A stretch of 64,000 nucleotides of DNA from Gracilaria domingensis (GCA_022539475.1 VCMS01000042.1:275561-339560); one strand, 5' to 3'; positions 34,301 to 45,344 are shown, numbered from the stretch's first letter. Notes: generated by a model not told the origin, from the sequence alone. Numbers and translations: made by a program.

Positions 34301-36759
34301 TTCAGCCGCTGTTTCCAAGCGGGACAGTGCATCAGCCTGAGTGTTCAGGAGTCCTTTCTTGTAACGGATTTCGAAGTCGAATTCCGACAAGCGAAGTCTC
34401 CACCGCATCAAGCGGCCAGATGGCTCTGCTATAGAGAGTAGCCAGCGTAATGCCGAATGATCGGTATGGACAATGAAGCGGGTCCCCATAAGATAGGGCC
34501 GCAGTGTCTGTAACGCCCAGACAACTGCCAAGCACTCCTTCTCGGATACCGAGTAATTCCTCTCGTGAACGTTGAGGCTCCTTGACCAATACCCAATTGG
34601 CAATCGCTCGCCATCATTGGTGGTCTGGAATAGGGCACAGCCGACTTGGTAGTCGCTCGCATCCGTATCTACTGCATATGGCAAACCAGCCCTAGGCAGG
34701 GATAAAACAGGTGGCGATGTCACCGCGTCCACGAGCGACGAGAAAGCCGCGACCTTGCGGTTGTCGAATTCTTCCAGATCGACTGGCTGGCCTTTGCGAA
34801 GAAGCTCGTTCAGAGGTGCAGCGATATCCGCAAAGTTCGGAATGAAGCGGCGATACACATTGCACAAGCCGAGAAAAGATCGGAGTTCCGTCTGCGTCCT
34901 CGGATGCTTAGCCTCTTTGAGGGATTTCACGCGTACTTCGTCAATCGAAAGCCGTCCCGGACGGATAACATGGCCGAGATACCTGACGGTTTCGGTAAAG
35001 AACTCACACTTCTTGAGCTTGAGCGTAATGCCTGCATCGCGTAGGACTCGCATCACATCCCGTACGTGGGTCAAGTGCTCATCCAGGTTGCTGGAGTAGA
35101 CAATGATGTCATCCAGGTATACCAGGCAAGTCTCTTAAAGCGGGCTAGCAAAATATCCACAGCTCGTTGAAAAGTGGCTGGCGCGTTCGTTAACCCAAAG
35201 GGCATCCGATTGAATCGGTACAATCCTTCATGACAAACGAAGGCTGTCTTGTCACGATCCTCAGCCCTCACGGGAACTTGCCAATAGCCCCAATTCGCGT
35301 CTAGGGTTGTGAACACTTTCGCGTCGCCCAATGAATCGATGCATTCATCCATTCGTGGGATAGGATACACATCCTTGACCGTAGCCGCGTTTAGCTTGCG
35401 GTAATCGATGCAAAATCGCCAAGACCCATCAGCTTTGGGCGCGAGCACCACCGGCGATGCCCAAGGTGACTGAGCCGGCTCGATAACTCCAGCGCGGAGC
35501 ATCTTCTCAACTTGAGCTTTCTCCTCCTGCCGAGCTGTTGGTCCTGCCCTGTAAGGGTGCTGTGAAATGGGCCGAGTATTCGGTAGCAAATCAATCCGAT
35601 GTTCGGTAATACCAATCTTACCCAGTGTGCCATCCCACATGGGCGTGAACTCCTCAAGCATGTGCCGCAATTTATCGCGGTGAGTCTCTGGGACATGTTC
35701 AAGATCCAGAGACTCCAGTTCCTGTACTGCCTTATCCTTCGTGTCAGCAGCACTCAGGTCCGTATCATTACTGTCCGACGAGGTCGGCATTGCCTCCTTC
35801 GACAGGCTGCGGTTATTTGCATCCGACGAAGTCGGCGTAGCATCTTCCGACGAACTGTTCGGTCCAGTCGTTTCGGAATTGTTCCGTTCCGCCTCCCCCT
35901 CCTCAGCTTCGAGGATTCCGAGAACCTCGGCAATAGAAACCTGAGTAGGCACTATAGCCGCAGGGTGCGGAAGCAACGAACCAATAACTTGGCTCCTAAC
36001 CAACCGTTGAGAAAAACGGCTGAAGTTCGCAACCAGCACCTGAAAAGGCTTCTCGGGTTCGACGAAAACAATCCCATTAGCGAGGGCGAGCTGATGCTTC
36101 TCCTGTAACGCAGGCAACGGTTGTACCGTTTGTAAGCCACATTGTGGGGAGGTCACAGTAACCCAGACCTGTGATTCAGGCGGGATGGAAATGGGCCGAG
36201 CTACTCGGAGCTTTGTAGACTTCCGTTCATCGGCTGTAGGCTTCTGTGCCGCAGGCAAAGGGACTTGCTTCTTCAGAGCCCGGCGCAGGGGACGCCGAAC
36301 GATCGGTACAGTAGTCCCATCTTCCATTTCGATGGTTCGCTTCCGCGGTCGAATTGCATCGACGAAGCGGTCACAGAAGTCGCAGCCGAGGATAACCGGC
36401 GCAGCGAGTTGCTTGCAAACCAAGAAATCGAGCTTCGCCACGTAGCGGCCAAGCCTGACGAGCAGGTCTATTACTCCCACAGTCGAAAGTGGCCGATACT
36501 TCGCATCCGCTATGTCAATCTGCGGCGCCGCACGAACGCGAGACCGCAAGTGCGGCGGAATCATTGATTCAACCAAGAAATTTGGCCCAGCTCCTGTATC
36601 GAGCACGGACAACTGCCGAACCATGTACTGGTCGGAAACACCCAGGTCGGCGTAAACTTTGTAGTTACGTTTCGCCATGACCAGGACTCTATCCGGGAAC
36701 CGGCTGTTCTTAGACCGTATCCACGGGCGACGCAAGACACCAAGGTGCTCAGAGTCCAC
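31358..36759 (-). other. pol region of gypsy element 2
   Basis: Protease region with VLDTGAGPNFLV, reverse transcriptase with TTLDANWGYWQVPV and MPFGLTNAPATFQR, RNase H with AVDTDASDYQVG and FIVHTDHSALR, an integrase zinc-finger region, an integrase core with LLSDNGPQF and HPQSNGQVERFNRT, and a terminal chromodomain with YRVRWYGYASSED. This is the Ty3/gypsy order, and the chromodomain defines a chromovirus. Chromodomains in this group are known to guide integration towards particular chromatin. Confidence 0.9.
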
Positions 36760-36875
36760 GTCTGTAGTGGCCAGTTTCCTCGAAAGGATTGTGACCGGGG
36801 AGCGAGGCTTCTCAGCCTCAGGCGCACTAAACCCCGTCGCTGGGGGCGCCTCTCCATTGCTGGAGGCTCCCTTGC

Positions 36876-38885
36876 TCAGTTTTTCTGAGCGTCGCCGCCA
36901 ATCTGCGGAGGTTGCGATTCCGCAGGGGCGGCTACAGTTCCACCATTCGATGGCACCGTTTCCTGGTTTCCAGGCTGAGTCTCCGCCTTCGCACGAAGGT
37001 ACGATTTGTCGGGAACACGTTCCCGCTCGGCGGGCGTCAACGACTCATACTGAGGCACTATCTTCGCCATATCCCGTATGGGCATTAAGCAATTCGGAGC
37101 GATGTGCCCTGGCCTGTAACAGGTATGACAAATAAGGTGACGAAGAAGATCCGCGTTGGGCGGCCGGCGCTCCTGTCGAGGAGGATACGGGTCCCTCCAT
37201 CCAGGGCGTTGGCTTCGATATCCGCCAGAGTGCGGCACGGGCAATGCCGGGACTTGACGTCCGGCGTACAGAGCGGGGTCTCCGTCCACTGTAGACTGCT
37301 CCGTCGTCGACGGCAATTCCGAACTCGGCATTGAACCATCGTCCTGTAACAGGTGCAGGTTATCATAACCCCCTTGAACAGAACCTCGCGAGTGAGGCAG
37401 TGAGGAGTCTCGGCCTTCTACATGAAGGAGTCGGCGCGTGCGCGCCTTGATACCAGTGCGTGCTCGAGCTGCATCTCCCTCCGCTTGGGCAAATTGAACG
37501 AGTTCCAGATAGGTAATCCGGCGTTTGTTCTCCCGATAATGGGCTACCAACGTCCGAATTGATCGGTCCAGTCCATCAACAAACATCGTACACCGCTCGG
37601 CTGCGGAGAACACGTTGCCACATCTGTGGAAAGCCTTATTGAGGCGGGTCGAATAAACGGTTTCCGACTCTTCGGCTCCTTGCTTCGTGTCTCGTAGCGC
37701 GAGTATGGCACCTTGTATCGCATTGCCTGTCGCGTAAGAGCGCAGGAGATATTGTACCGCTTCCGGCCAGCACGTAACTCCTCCTTCGGAGGCGCGAGAC
37801 GACCCACGAACCGAATTGAATTGATCTTCGGCTACACCCGTCAAAAAGTACGGCAGCGCGATGTAGGCCTGTGCCTCACTCATCCGAAGTACATCGGCTT
37901 CCGCTACGAAGCGGCTAAGAAAATCCAAGACAAGAATTGGATCTTCCCCAGAGAACTTGTGGGGCTTTAACGTGAGCTCCATTTGTCGGAGATGATTTCG
38001 CACTTTGCCAGTCCCACGTGGGGTCCTCTGTGGCGTCGTGTCATCAAGCCGATAATATCGGTAAGATAGTAGCTTCCGATACAGTAAGTTTGTCGGCTTC
38101 AACTCCTTCAATCCGAGGTGTCTCCGTCCTTTCGTACGGCCTCGTGCAACGCCAGAAGTGGCTTCAGTAGCCCGCGAACGGGATGCACGATAGCGAGAGC
38201 GCTCTTCCGCGCTGTCCGAAGAGTCGGTAGACGATCCCTTTTTGGGGCCCTCCTCATCAGAAGAGGATGAAGAAGACGAGTCAGACTCAACCTTGACCTT
38301 CTTCTTTGCCGGACGATCCCGGGAACGGCGCGAGTGCTGAGAACCCTCAGAAACCGGGGCTCCCGGCGCAACAGCATCAGATACGATGATTTGCTCGACC
38401 GTCTCCAGACGGGTAGCCAGGCGGTCCAGGCGTGCGGCAGCCTGCTCGTGCAGACCAGCCGACACCTGTCGGTGTTCAATAATCTGGTTGACATCAGACC
38501 GTAAAACACGGACGTCGCTCGAAACATCCCGGACACCGGCTTCATCGAGCCGTTGCCGGAGTTTCGTAATGTCCCGGATGAGGCCCACTTGGGAGTTCTG
38601 CAGGATGCGAACCTGAGCCTCTAATTCACGGAGGGTATACTCGTCGGACCGCGACGACATAACGTCAACCGCTGCGGCGGCATCAGCCGCAGGTGCGGTT
38701 TCAGTTGGCCCACGAGTGGGTGGGGTCCCGTTATCAGAACGGCGGCCCCGGGAAGCCGGTTTCGGGTCGCCATTGCCTGGGACCTCCAGTGCGTCCTTCG
38801 GCAACGGAGGCAAACTTGCCGGCAAGCCGGACGAACCGGGCACAGAAGCGGCACGTGGCGCGCCACTCCTGCGACGGGACGACAT
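36876..38885 (-). other. gag of gypsy element 2
   Basis: A 669-residue frame. The N-terminal part is Pro/Arg-rich, followed by a coiled-coil-like stretch (REYTLRELEAQVRILQNSQV direction), an acidic Ser-rich linker, a capsid-like helical region, and near the C-terminus a CCHC zinc knuckle (CHTCYRPGHIAPNC). It looks open throughout and directly precedes pol. Confidence 0.85.
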
Positions 38886-39025
38886 CGTTCACCGACACAG
38901 TCGGCCAATGGGCAACCAAAACAACTTCCGAAAACGGACAATGAGAGAACCGTAAGAACGGATATTCCCAGCTATCTGGGCTCCAAACAAACGAACCAAC
39001 TCCAACGAACGTTGGCCAATTAAGC

Positions 39026-39046
39026 CGATTCTAGGTCGGGAGACCA
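39026..39046 (-). other. Primer binding site of gypsy element 2
   Basis: On the minus strand the LTR is followed after three bases by TGGTCTCCCGACCTAGAATC, which fits the 3' acceptor and T-arm of a tRNA ending in GGGAGACCA. It is nearly the same as the site of element 1 at 6754-6776. Confidence 0.7.
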
Positions 39047-39049
39047 GTT

Positions 39050-39907
39050 TGTGGTGCAAAACCCTCGACGGGAAAACAACAAGCCGCGTCGCGGACGAGC
39101 ACCTCAGGGTGTTCAGGCCCTGCTCCCTGTGAAGGGCAGTCGAGCGGCAGAACCCTCCGATAGGGCCAACACGAGCCGGGTGTAAATCCGGGTGGCCCCG
39201 ATCTGGGCGTGCAGTCGGAGGTAGAAGGGGTAGAATCGGCGTAGGTATCCGGATGGTTCCGGCGAGCCACAGCGAGTGGGGGTATCCAGCCCAACGGTAT
39301 GGGACGACAAAAGATCAACAAGCGAGCCGCACTGCGGAGCACTGACTCGCGATAAGCGGGAAAACTCCCGAGACAAAATAAAACAAACCTACAATGTAGG
39401 GCAGAGTAGCGAAAGCCGTAAGACGGAAATGACAACAATAAAATAGATAAGAAAAGTTCCGTGACGACGGATTAGTACTCCTCAGGGACGGAGGTTGGTT
39501 GATCAGCCCGGAATTGCGGCGGTATTCCCCAGGATGGGGCTGGTGACCGTGCGCAAGCGGCAAGAAGATCAGAGCCAAAGGCCTCGTTGAGGTTTACTTC
39601 CCGTACAGTGGCGGCAAGTGCCGCCACTTATATACGGCACTTGAAAATATCAATTAAAATATCTAACTATCCGGCGCTGCCGGCCAATACACTACAGGGG
39701 TGCCCCCGTGGCATGCTTGCCACGGGGCCCGCGCGATCGGGCCAACTTGGCACACGTGTGCAGAAATACTACCCTTCCTAGGCATGCCCCAAAATAGGGG
39801 CACTACCCCAGTAGCCTCTCATAACCTGAGGTGTCGCAGCCGGTAACGGATCAACAAACTATGAAAAGCACCTCGGTGCATCCCCACAAAGGGCGTTTTG
39901 CTCTACA
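39050..39907 (-). repeat. 5' LTR of gypsy element 2
   Basis: It is 858 bases long. I found two base differences from the 3' LTR by eye (near 39457 and 39699). It is followed outside by the GTAAA duplication at 39908-39912 and then by gene A1 sequence. Confidence 0.95.
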
Positions 39908-40248
39908 GTAAAGTTCACTCGTGTGACTTCCCCGGCAATCGAAACACGAATTGTACTGGAGTCGGTTGCGAATTCGAGACCGATTTCAACAGCATATGCT
40001 GCCAACGTGATGAAGAGAAGAATAAGCGACGAAGGTAGATAACGGATGCGCACCCTGTGAAGCAAGTTGTACCGATCTATTCGAACTGGTTTGAACTGAA
40101 CGGATTGGCCGTAATAGAGCAACCTTCGGCGGTGAAAGTGCTCGAAGCTGTTGAGACCACCACGCACGAGGACGTCGATAGCTAGTGTTAAGAGCAGGTA
40201 CTTAAGCACGTTGAAGATGGGCACAGTTAAGTTTGTGTTGAGCGCCAT

Positions 40249-40931
40249 TTTGCATGGGCGTTGATTTGGGCGGAGGGTAAAGTCCGGGGCGGCGTCGAGG
40301 ACGTGGGTAGCTGGAGGAACAAACCATATCAATGGGGCTCGAGTGCGATGCGTGAGAAAGAAAGGGTGAACATGACGATGTGTATTTGTACAATTGCACG
40401 ACGTAGATTCGCTTGCCGTCCTCTTAGCTCACTGTGCAAACAGGGATCAGGGATTAGACATCCCGTCACCAAAGATCCAAACAGGACTCCACGAGATGAG
40501 CCGGCTGGCATTAGAAGGCTACCTTTCCAAGGCCCATCCACTTTTCCAGAAAGTAGGCGTACCGCCGTATCATACCCTCGTAACGGCGAAGGTATGACGG
40601 AATCAAGAGAGACGCAGCGCCTTTTGGTTTCTGAACCCCATGCAACCACAAGACACGGCGAAAAAGAGCTGGCCGGAATTGCTGCCTTCATTGCTGTTTG
40701 CCTGCTGTTGAATACAACTGCTACAGTACCGCAAAGCCTACCCTTGTATGACAGTTGGAATAGTTCGAGGTCACGAAACAGCAATGTGCAGCAATATTGA
40801 CAATGCGAGAAGCGCATCAACGAAAGGTTTGTTTAAGATCCCACTTCCTTCGCCGCCTTTCGATTTCACGATGGCCTGCAGCAACCATTCTGACGAAGAT
40901 TTGACTCTCAAACCCCTCAACCGCTCCAAGA
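40249..40931. promoter_or_regulatory. Shared intergenic region between divergent genes A1 and B1
   Basis: A1 is read leftwards from 40248 and B1 rightwards from 40932, so this roughly 680-bp stretch should hold both promoters. It matches 50807 onwards, upstream of A2, over about its first 320 bases, and matches 57270-57490 upstream of B4 in its last 130 bases. No individual promoter element can be assigned. Confidence 0.5.
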
Positions 40932-41885
40932 ATGATCCACCCAACTGTCTTTCTGTTTTTCACCTACCTCGTCTCTTTCACGACCGCATCGCCGGTGTCT
41001 CCCGGCATAAGCGGCTCTCCTTGCCTAACGGCTTCGCAGTGCCAGGGAACGCGAACTTGTTACTACGTTCCTCTCGACTCCCTGTCTTCGTTTGGTCCAT
41101 GCGACAGCCGTGATGAATGTTTCTGTGCCCCGGTTGACATCACGGACTTGATCTGCCAATCAGATGATGACTGTGTCGAAGAGGGCGAAGTGTGCGCCAC
41201 TTTCCCTGGCCTTAGCGTCAGTGGTTGTATAGCGCTCGAAACCGTCAACAAGTATCCACAGCTAACTCGCACGGGCGACGTGATGGATGGCAATGTCGAT
41301 GCCGAAATTTCATCACTCCCAAGTGATGAGCCTTTCGATGATCTCGACGTTACACCAACCGGTGAGCCGTTTGGTGGCCTCGACGCTAAACCAACCGGTG
41401 AGCCCTTCGATGATCTCGACGCTGAACCAACCGATGAGCCCGTGATGCGACCGCCCGCTGAGGACGCGCCGCCGTTCTCAGAGAGCGAGGGGATACAAGG
41501 AGTGGGCGCAAGTAGCGAACTAGAACCTTCAGTAAGTCCACAGTCTGAGACCTCGTGTATCGGAGTACATCACTTGCAACACATGTCCGCCGCTCAGCTG
41601 ATGTACGACAACCATGTTCGGGCCAAGGTTTTGTGCGACGAGCATGGTAGCTGCGCAACAGCAGGACATATGGTTAGGTTTGACGGACGGGCTATGATGA
41701 TGAAGTCGTACTGCATGCTGGTGGAGTGTGAGAGTACAGTTGAGCTGGTGAACAGCCCGAAGTACGCACGGAAAGTGAGCGTGCCATCTCGATCACCGCG
41801 GTTGCATTTCACTGCGTTCGCGGCGCGGTACGGGTCGAGGGCGGAGGAGATGCTGCTGCGAGCTGCTGTACGTGTTGGGCTTTGA
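40932..41885 (+). CDS. Gene B1: secreted Cys-rich protein with acidic repeats, unknown function
   Basis: A 317-residue protein. Residues 1-19 (FLFFTYLVSFTTA core) form a signal peptide. Residues 30-100 hold about ten cysteines in a spacing such as CQSDDDCVEEGEVC, reminiscent of small disulfide-bonded EB or WAP-like modules, without firm assignment. Residues 133-168 are three perfect-length 12-residue acidic repeats of the type EPFDDLDAEPTG. Residues 208-317 form a conserved domain (CIGVHHLQHMSAAQLM to YGSRAEEML) found in all B copies. It lies divergent to A1 and upstream of C1. It is the only B copy here with all parts intact. Extracellular or cell-wall location is inferred from the signal peptide. 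Confidence 0.7.
   Translation: MIHPTVFLFFTYLVSFTTASPVSPGISGSPCLTASQCQGTRTCYYVPLDSLSSFGPCDSRDECFCAPVDITDLICQSDDDCVEEGEVCATFPGLSVSGCIALETVNKYPQLTRTGDVMDGNVDAEISSLPSDEPFDDLDVTPTGEPFGGLDAKPTGEPFDDLDAEPTDEPVMRPPAEDAPPFSESEGIQGVGASSELEPSVSPQSETSCIGVHHLQHMSAAQLMYDNHVRAKVLCDEHGSCATAGHMVRFDGRAMMMKSYCMLVECESTVELVNSPKYARKVSVPSRSPRLHFTAFAARYGSRAEEMLLRAAVRVGL
41328..41435 (+). repeat. Three tandem 36-bp units in gene B1
   Basis: Each unit starts GAGCC and ends ACCAACCG(G/A)T, encoding EPF-(D/G)-(D/G)-LD-x-x-PT-(G/D). Units are in frame and differ at several positions. The number of units is a likely source of length variation between alleles. Confidence 0.85.
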
Positions 41886-42077
41886 TGATAAGCAGCTTGA
41901 TATGGACATGGAGTTTTGCGTCACCACATGTAATGTCCCACAATTTTACAAAGACAACCGTAAAGGATGTCGAAGCTTTCTCTGGTGGACCTCGGCACGA
42001 ACCCGTATGGAAGGAATGCTAACTGTGTAATAAACGAAATCCTTTCTTACTTTTAAAGAACGTGACTGGGACAAACC

Positions 42078-42190
42078 AATATGACGATACAATCTGTATT
42101 TGCCTTGGTCATGAACGATACGTTTCTCCGCGAGTTGTGCAGGTCGGTTGGCGTTTGTGCAGTAAACAATGGTGTCAAAAGAGCGAAGGA
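42078..42190 (-). pseudogene. Short remnant of an A-family gene
   Basis: About 110 bases match the region of A1 around 28020-28110 (the stretch encoding AEKCVVHDQ), including the word TTGGTCATGAACGA. The rest of the gene is missing. It lies between B1 and C1. Confidence 0.75.
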
Positions 42191-42359
42191 CGGTAGCAAG
42201 GCTAAGAGGAATTTTACCTTCGCACCTTCGCTGGACTGGGAACGCAAGAGAGCGCTCACGACTTACGCACTACTTGTTGCTTATTCGCTTGTTGAGCATG
42301 TACGTCTACGTATCAGAACCATTTGCAGGAAAAGAGAAGGAGCAATATTGGAATAGGTG

Positions 42360-42783
42360 AACGGAAAAGGAAGAAAGAGCAAGAAATAGACTTGCTATAT
42401 CTTCGCCTGCAATGCACTTTCAGCGGCTTCATCGCCGTCACCTGGTGTATCACAATACTTGTCACAGTGGAAGTGACAAGGTGAAGGAGAGTGAGAGAGA
42501 TTCAGAAATTATCTTGTTGGAGTGAATGAAGTGGACGTGGATTTGGAGAACTACGGTGAATACGGAAGGAATTGGAGCTCGAATTGGAGCTCACTCGCCG
42601 TGAATGTCGTGGCTCTCGCTTTTCACGAAGGTAAGAATTGTGGGAGCTAGTACCGATTTGTCAGCTATTTAAGCGCCTTCTCGTTGAGTGCGTCTGTTTC
42701 GCATTCTTCTGATCTTCTTAGTCATCTGCAAACTAATTTCGAAGCTCAATCACACGGTTATTGTCTGGAGACGAATGTTGAAG
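42360..42783 (+). promoter_or_regulatory. Conserved upstream region of gene C1 with a TATA-like box
   Basis: This region is strongly conserved upstream of C2 (about 45770-46179) and partly upstream of C3 (58600-58938). TATTTAAG at 42666-42673, about 110 bases before the ATG, is repeated as TACTTAAG at 46069 and TATTTAAG at 58821, a good core promoter candidate. A further upstream block encodes an NWSSNWSSLAV-like stretch in C1 and C2. Confidence 0.5.
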
Positions 42784-43338
42784 ATGGTTCTTGTTTTTGA
42801 TGTTCTTGAGGTGGTCATGACAGTTGGTATGGCCGGAATGCTACTAGGATGTTCTTGCGGCGGTCAAAACGTGAACAGTTATGAGGATGGGGAGGATGAT
42901 TCAGGCTGCGGAGGGATTGGAACACTGTCAAACCAGATGGAGGGTAAGAAAGGATGTATTATGAGGGAAGATCACCACAGGACAACCTCAGGAGGCGGAT
43001 GGAAGAGGAATCGTGTTTTGAACGGGAAAGTTATCTCCATTTGCGGACTGGAAGAGGGTACGGGGATGGAATCAGAAGTGGGGTGTTTGACAAGGTGGGA
43101 ATGCCGCTCCAAGCCCCACAACGCAACCGAGATGCCAGCTAATGGGTCCAGTTCCACTGATGATCAACAGTTGCGCGTCGGCGACGGAGTTGTGGGGCCT
43201 CTGGAGCAAAGCACAGCAGACAGTGAAGCGCCAGAGGGTGAGCTGCCGAATAGGAGAGCTAGAAGGCGCCGAGTCAGGTGCTGGCATTGTGGTAGAAGAG
43301 GCCACACTTGCGCAGAGTGTTGGCATTGGCATGGGTGA
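42784..43338 (+). CDS. Gene C1: CCHC zinc-knuckle protein with hydrophobic N-terminus
   Basis: A 184-residue protein, taking the ATG that aligns with the starts of C2 and C3; the frame is open 32 codons further upstream. Residues 1-25 are hydrophobic (VLEVVMTVGMAGMLLG). The middle contains conserved cysteines (GCGGIG, KKGC, GCLTRWEC). The C-terminus is a basic stretch RRARRRRVR followed by a zinc knuckle C166-x2-C169-x4-H174-x4-C179 (CWHCGRRGHTCAEC). CCHC knuckles bind single-stranded nucleic acid in retroelement gag proteins and in host RNA-binding proteins. The mix of a signal-like N-terminus and a knuckle is odd, and localisation is unclear. It lies downstream of B1 on the same strand. Function is unknown. 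Confidence 0.65.
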   Translation: MVLVFDVLEVVMTVGMAGMLLGCSCGGQNVNSYEDGEDDSGCGGIGTLSNQMEGKKGCIMREDHHRTTSGGGWKRNRVLNGKVISICGLEEGTGMESEVGCLTRWECRSKPHNATEMPANGSSSTDDQQLRVGDGVVGPLEQSTADSEAPEGELPNRRARRRRVRCWHCGRRGHTCAECWHWHG

Positions 43339-44100
43339 GAAGGGAGTACGGTGGTTGTAGACGAGCGTTTTTTGTAGCAACAGTTGTGTGATAGGTTTTA
43401 TTGTAAACTGAAGAATGAGGTTAATGCACATGGAGTGATCGAATATGTAGACTTTCTGGAAATTGTGATGGCTTATGATCATGGACTCTTGTAAGTCTGG
43501 ACAGAAAAAGCAGCCTAAGAAAGTCTTGTTTGGTGCGAGTGCGGTCATCATTTCTCAAGGCCGTGAAGAACAAAAACAAAATCAAACGGCAGGGAGTAGA
43601 AACAATGTATACAATTCAAAGATATTGGGACGTGAGTTGCGGACTAGAACTGCGAATGATGTGCAGCAGAAGCCAAGGCTGGCTGGAGCAGACGTCCAGA
43701 GCCCTTGACGAGAGCACATTACGTAGCTTGGTGGCTAACTTTGTGATCAGATTGGTAGCACAAGCGGTTTGGGCGACGAAGAATATGGGGGAGGAATAGA
43801 GTAAGTTCACCCAAAAGTAGGCGAGATAACCTAGAAGTAGGTGAGCTAACCCCGGTGGGGTCCCACTTCACCGCGTCAGAGATGGGACCGAATCATCCGA
43901 GTTCACTCTGAGAAAACGGTGACGGGTTTCCCTTCCCTTGCTCACGATCCACATATCGGTTGTCGCTCGCGACACCCGATACGTGGTTCGTAAGCGTCGG
44001 AGACGAAACTCTTTGCGGCGAAAGCACCCAAGATACCTAATAGCTCAGTAGGTGTAGGACGGCTGCTAAGAAGTGGTTAGTGGCTGCGATGTAGAGGTAT
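43339..44100. other. Region between C1 and B2
   Basis: 3' flank of C1, partly matching the 3' flank of C2 (46780-47000), then a stretch rich in AGTAGG and TCACC words. An imperfect inverted repeat (16 of 18 paired, arms 43949-43966 and 43969-43986, CCACATATCGG/CCGATACGTGG outer part) lies here. No gene was recognised. Confidence 0.5.
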
Positions 44101-44109
44101 TATAGGTCG

Positions 44110-45034
44110 TTGGGTCTTGAGCATCTCCACCGTTTCCATAAACACACACACACACTTTCTTCTCTGCCTCCCGACCCTGCCACGGGCGGCAGCAACCACC
44201 ATCACCAGTATTGGACTCTCAAACCCCGCAACCGCTCCAAGACTGATCTATCCCACTGTCCTTCCGTTTCCCATCTTCCTCCTCTCTACCACGATCGCAT
44301 TGTTCGCGTCCTTCGGCAATAACGGCTCCCCTTTCCTGACGGTTCGGCAGTTCAAGGAGCGTGAGCTTGTTTCTACTTGCCTCTCGACCTCTTGTCTTCC
44401 TTTGCTCCATGCGACGATCACAATGAGTGTTTTTGTAACCCGACGGACGTCACGGAAATAATTATCCAGAGCCAACTCGCAAGGACGATGTGATGGATGG
44501 CAATCTCCAAGCCGAAACCTCCCAATGTCACTGCAGCCCAGTTGTTCCGCGGTTCGATGAGCTCAACGCGCCGAATCTACTGTGCAGCGCGTAGAACGAA
44601 GGCCCGATAAGGACGCGATGTCCTTCAAAGAGAGCGAGGAAATACCACGAGCAGCCGAAACTTACGAACAAGAACTATGAGCCAGTGCACAATCTGAGAA
44701 CAGGTGCATCGGAATACATTACCTGCATCGCATGTCCGCCGCTCAGCTGATGTGCGACAAACATGTTCGGGACGAGGTCTTGTGCGACGAGCATGGTAGC
44801 TCTGAAACAGCAGGACACATCGTCAAGTTTGAAGGACGGGCTATGATGTTGAACTCGTACTGCATGCTGGTCGACTGTGAGAGAAAATTTCAGCTGGTGA
44901 ACAGCCCGAAGTACGCACGGAACGTGAGCGTACCTTCTCGACGATCTCGGTTGCTTTCCACTGCGTTCGCGGCTCGTTACGGCTCGAGGGCGGAGGAGAT
45001 GCGGCTGGGAGCTGCTGCACGTGTTGGGCTTTGA
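44110..45034 (+). pseudogene. Gene B2: decayed B paralogue with intact C-terminal domain
   Basis: The 5' half aligns with B1, but the start codon is changed (ATG to CTG in the AAGAATGATC context) and the frame shifts in the Cys-rich part. The acidic repeats are missing. From about 44705 the conserved B domain is open and ends at the stop at 45034 with MSAAQLMCDKHVRDEVLCDE to YGSRAEEMRLGAA. Most differences from B1 in that domain are conservative. Either the decay is recent or the domain is still expressed from an internal start (44732). Confidence 0.7.
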
Positions 45035-45344
45035 TGATAAGCAGCCTGAACATGAAGTTTTGCGTTACCACACGTACCGTCGGTAATGCCCACTACGGGG
45101 CGATGAAGCTCGCCGGGTGAGCGGATGGCAGTTGCGGCGGCGCGCGCCGTAGTGACGGTTGCAACCGAACCGAGACGCACAAGCGCCGACCTCGCGACAG
45201 GGTTAGAAGGTTACCTTTGTACGGTACGTACCTTTTGTGCGCAAAAATTGCAACAAAAATTTTTGAGGGTTTTTGAAAATTCAGTTTTCAAAACCCACGC
45301 CAGCACCGCGCTGGAGTCCTTGCTGGCATGATGGCTCACCTCAA

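Larger units (their letters stand above)
28137..39907 (-). mobile_element. Young Ty3/gypsy chromovirus (element 2)
   Basis: A near-complete LTR retrotransposon of 11.8 kb. The 858-bp LTRs at 28137-28994 and 39050-39907 differ at only about two bases, so the insertion is very recent. GTAAA is duplicated at both sides (28132-28136 and 39908-39912). On the minus strand lie gag (about 36.9-38.9 kb, with a CCHC knuckle), protease and reverse transcriptase, RNase H, and integrase with a C-terminal chromodomain (pol, about 31.4-36.8 kb). A long Pro/Glu/Ala-rich linker separates the integrase core from the chromodomain. Between pol and the 3' LTR is an extra antisense reading frame. It looks almost whole, with about one break in pol. 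It splits host gene A1. Confidence 0.95.
26982..40248 (-). pseudogene. Gene A1: unknown membrane protein split by a gypsy insertion
   Basis: A1 is the paralogue of the intact A2 gene at 49316-50806. Its first part (ATG at 40248 down to 39908) encodes the N-terminal two membrane segments. Its second part (28136 down to 26982) encodes the large loop, the third membrane segment (AIILVACWVVVVTAARFF) and the charged C-terminal tail. The young gypsy element 28137-39907 sits between them, at the codons for Phe113-Thr114, with a GTAAA duplication on each side. Outside the insertion both parts are open and 90-97 percent like A2 over most of their length, so the gene was probably intact until recently. 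One patch (about 27780-27900) is much more divergent. Function is unknown. Confidence 0.85.

Noticed and set aside
42784-43338. Gene C as a retroelement gag because of its CCHC knuckle
   Set aside because: There is no pol, LTR or capsid-like region beside any of the three copies, and the N-terminal hydrophobic segment is unlike gag.
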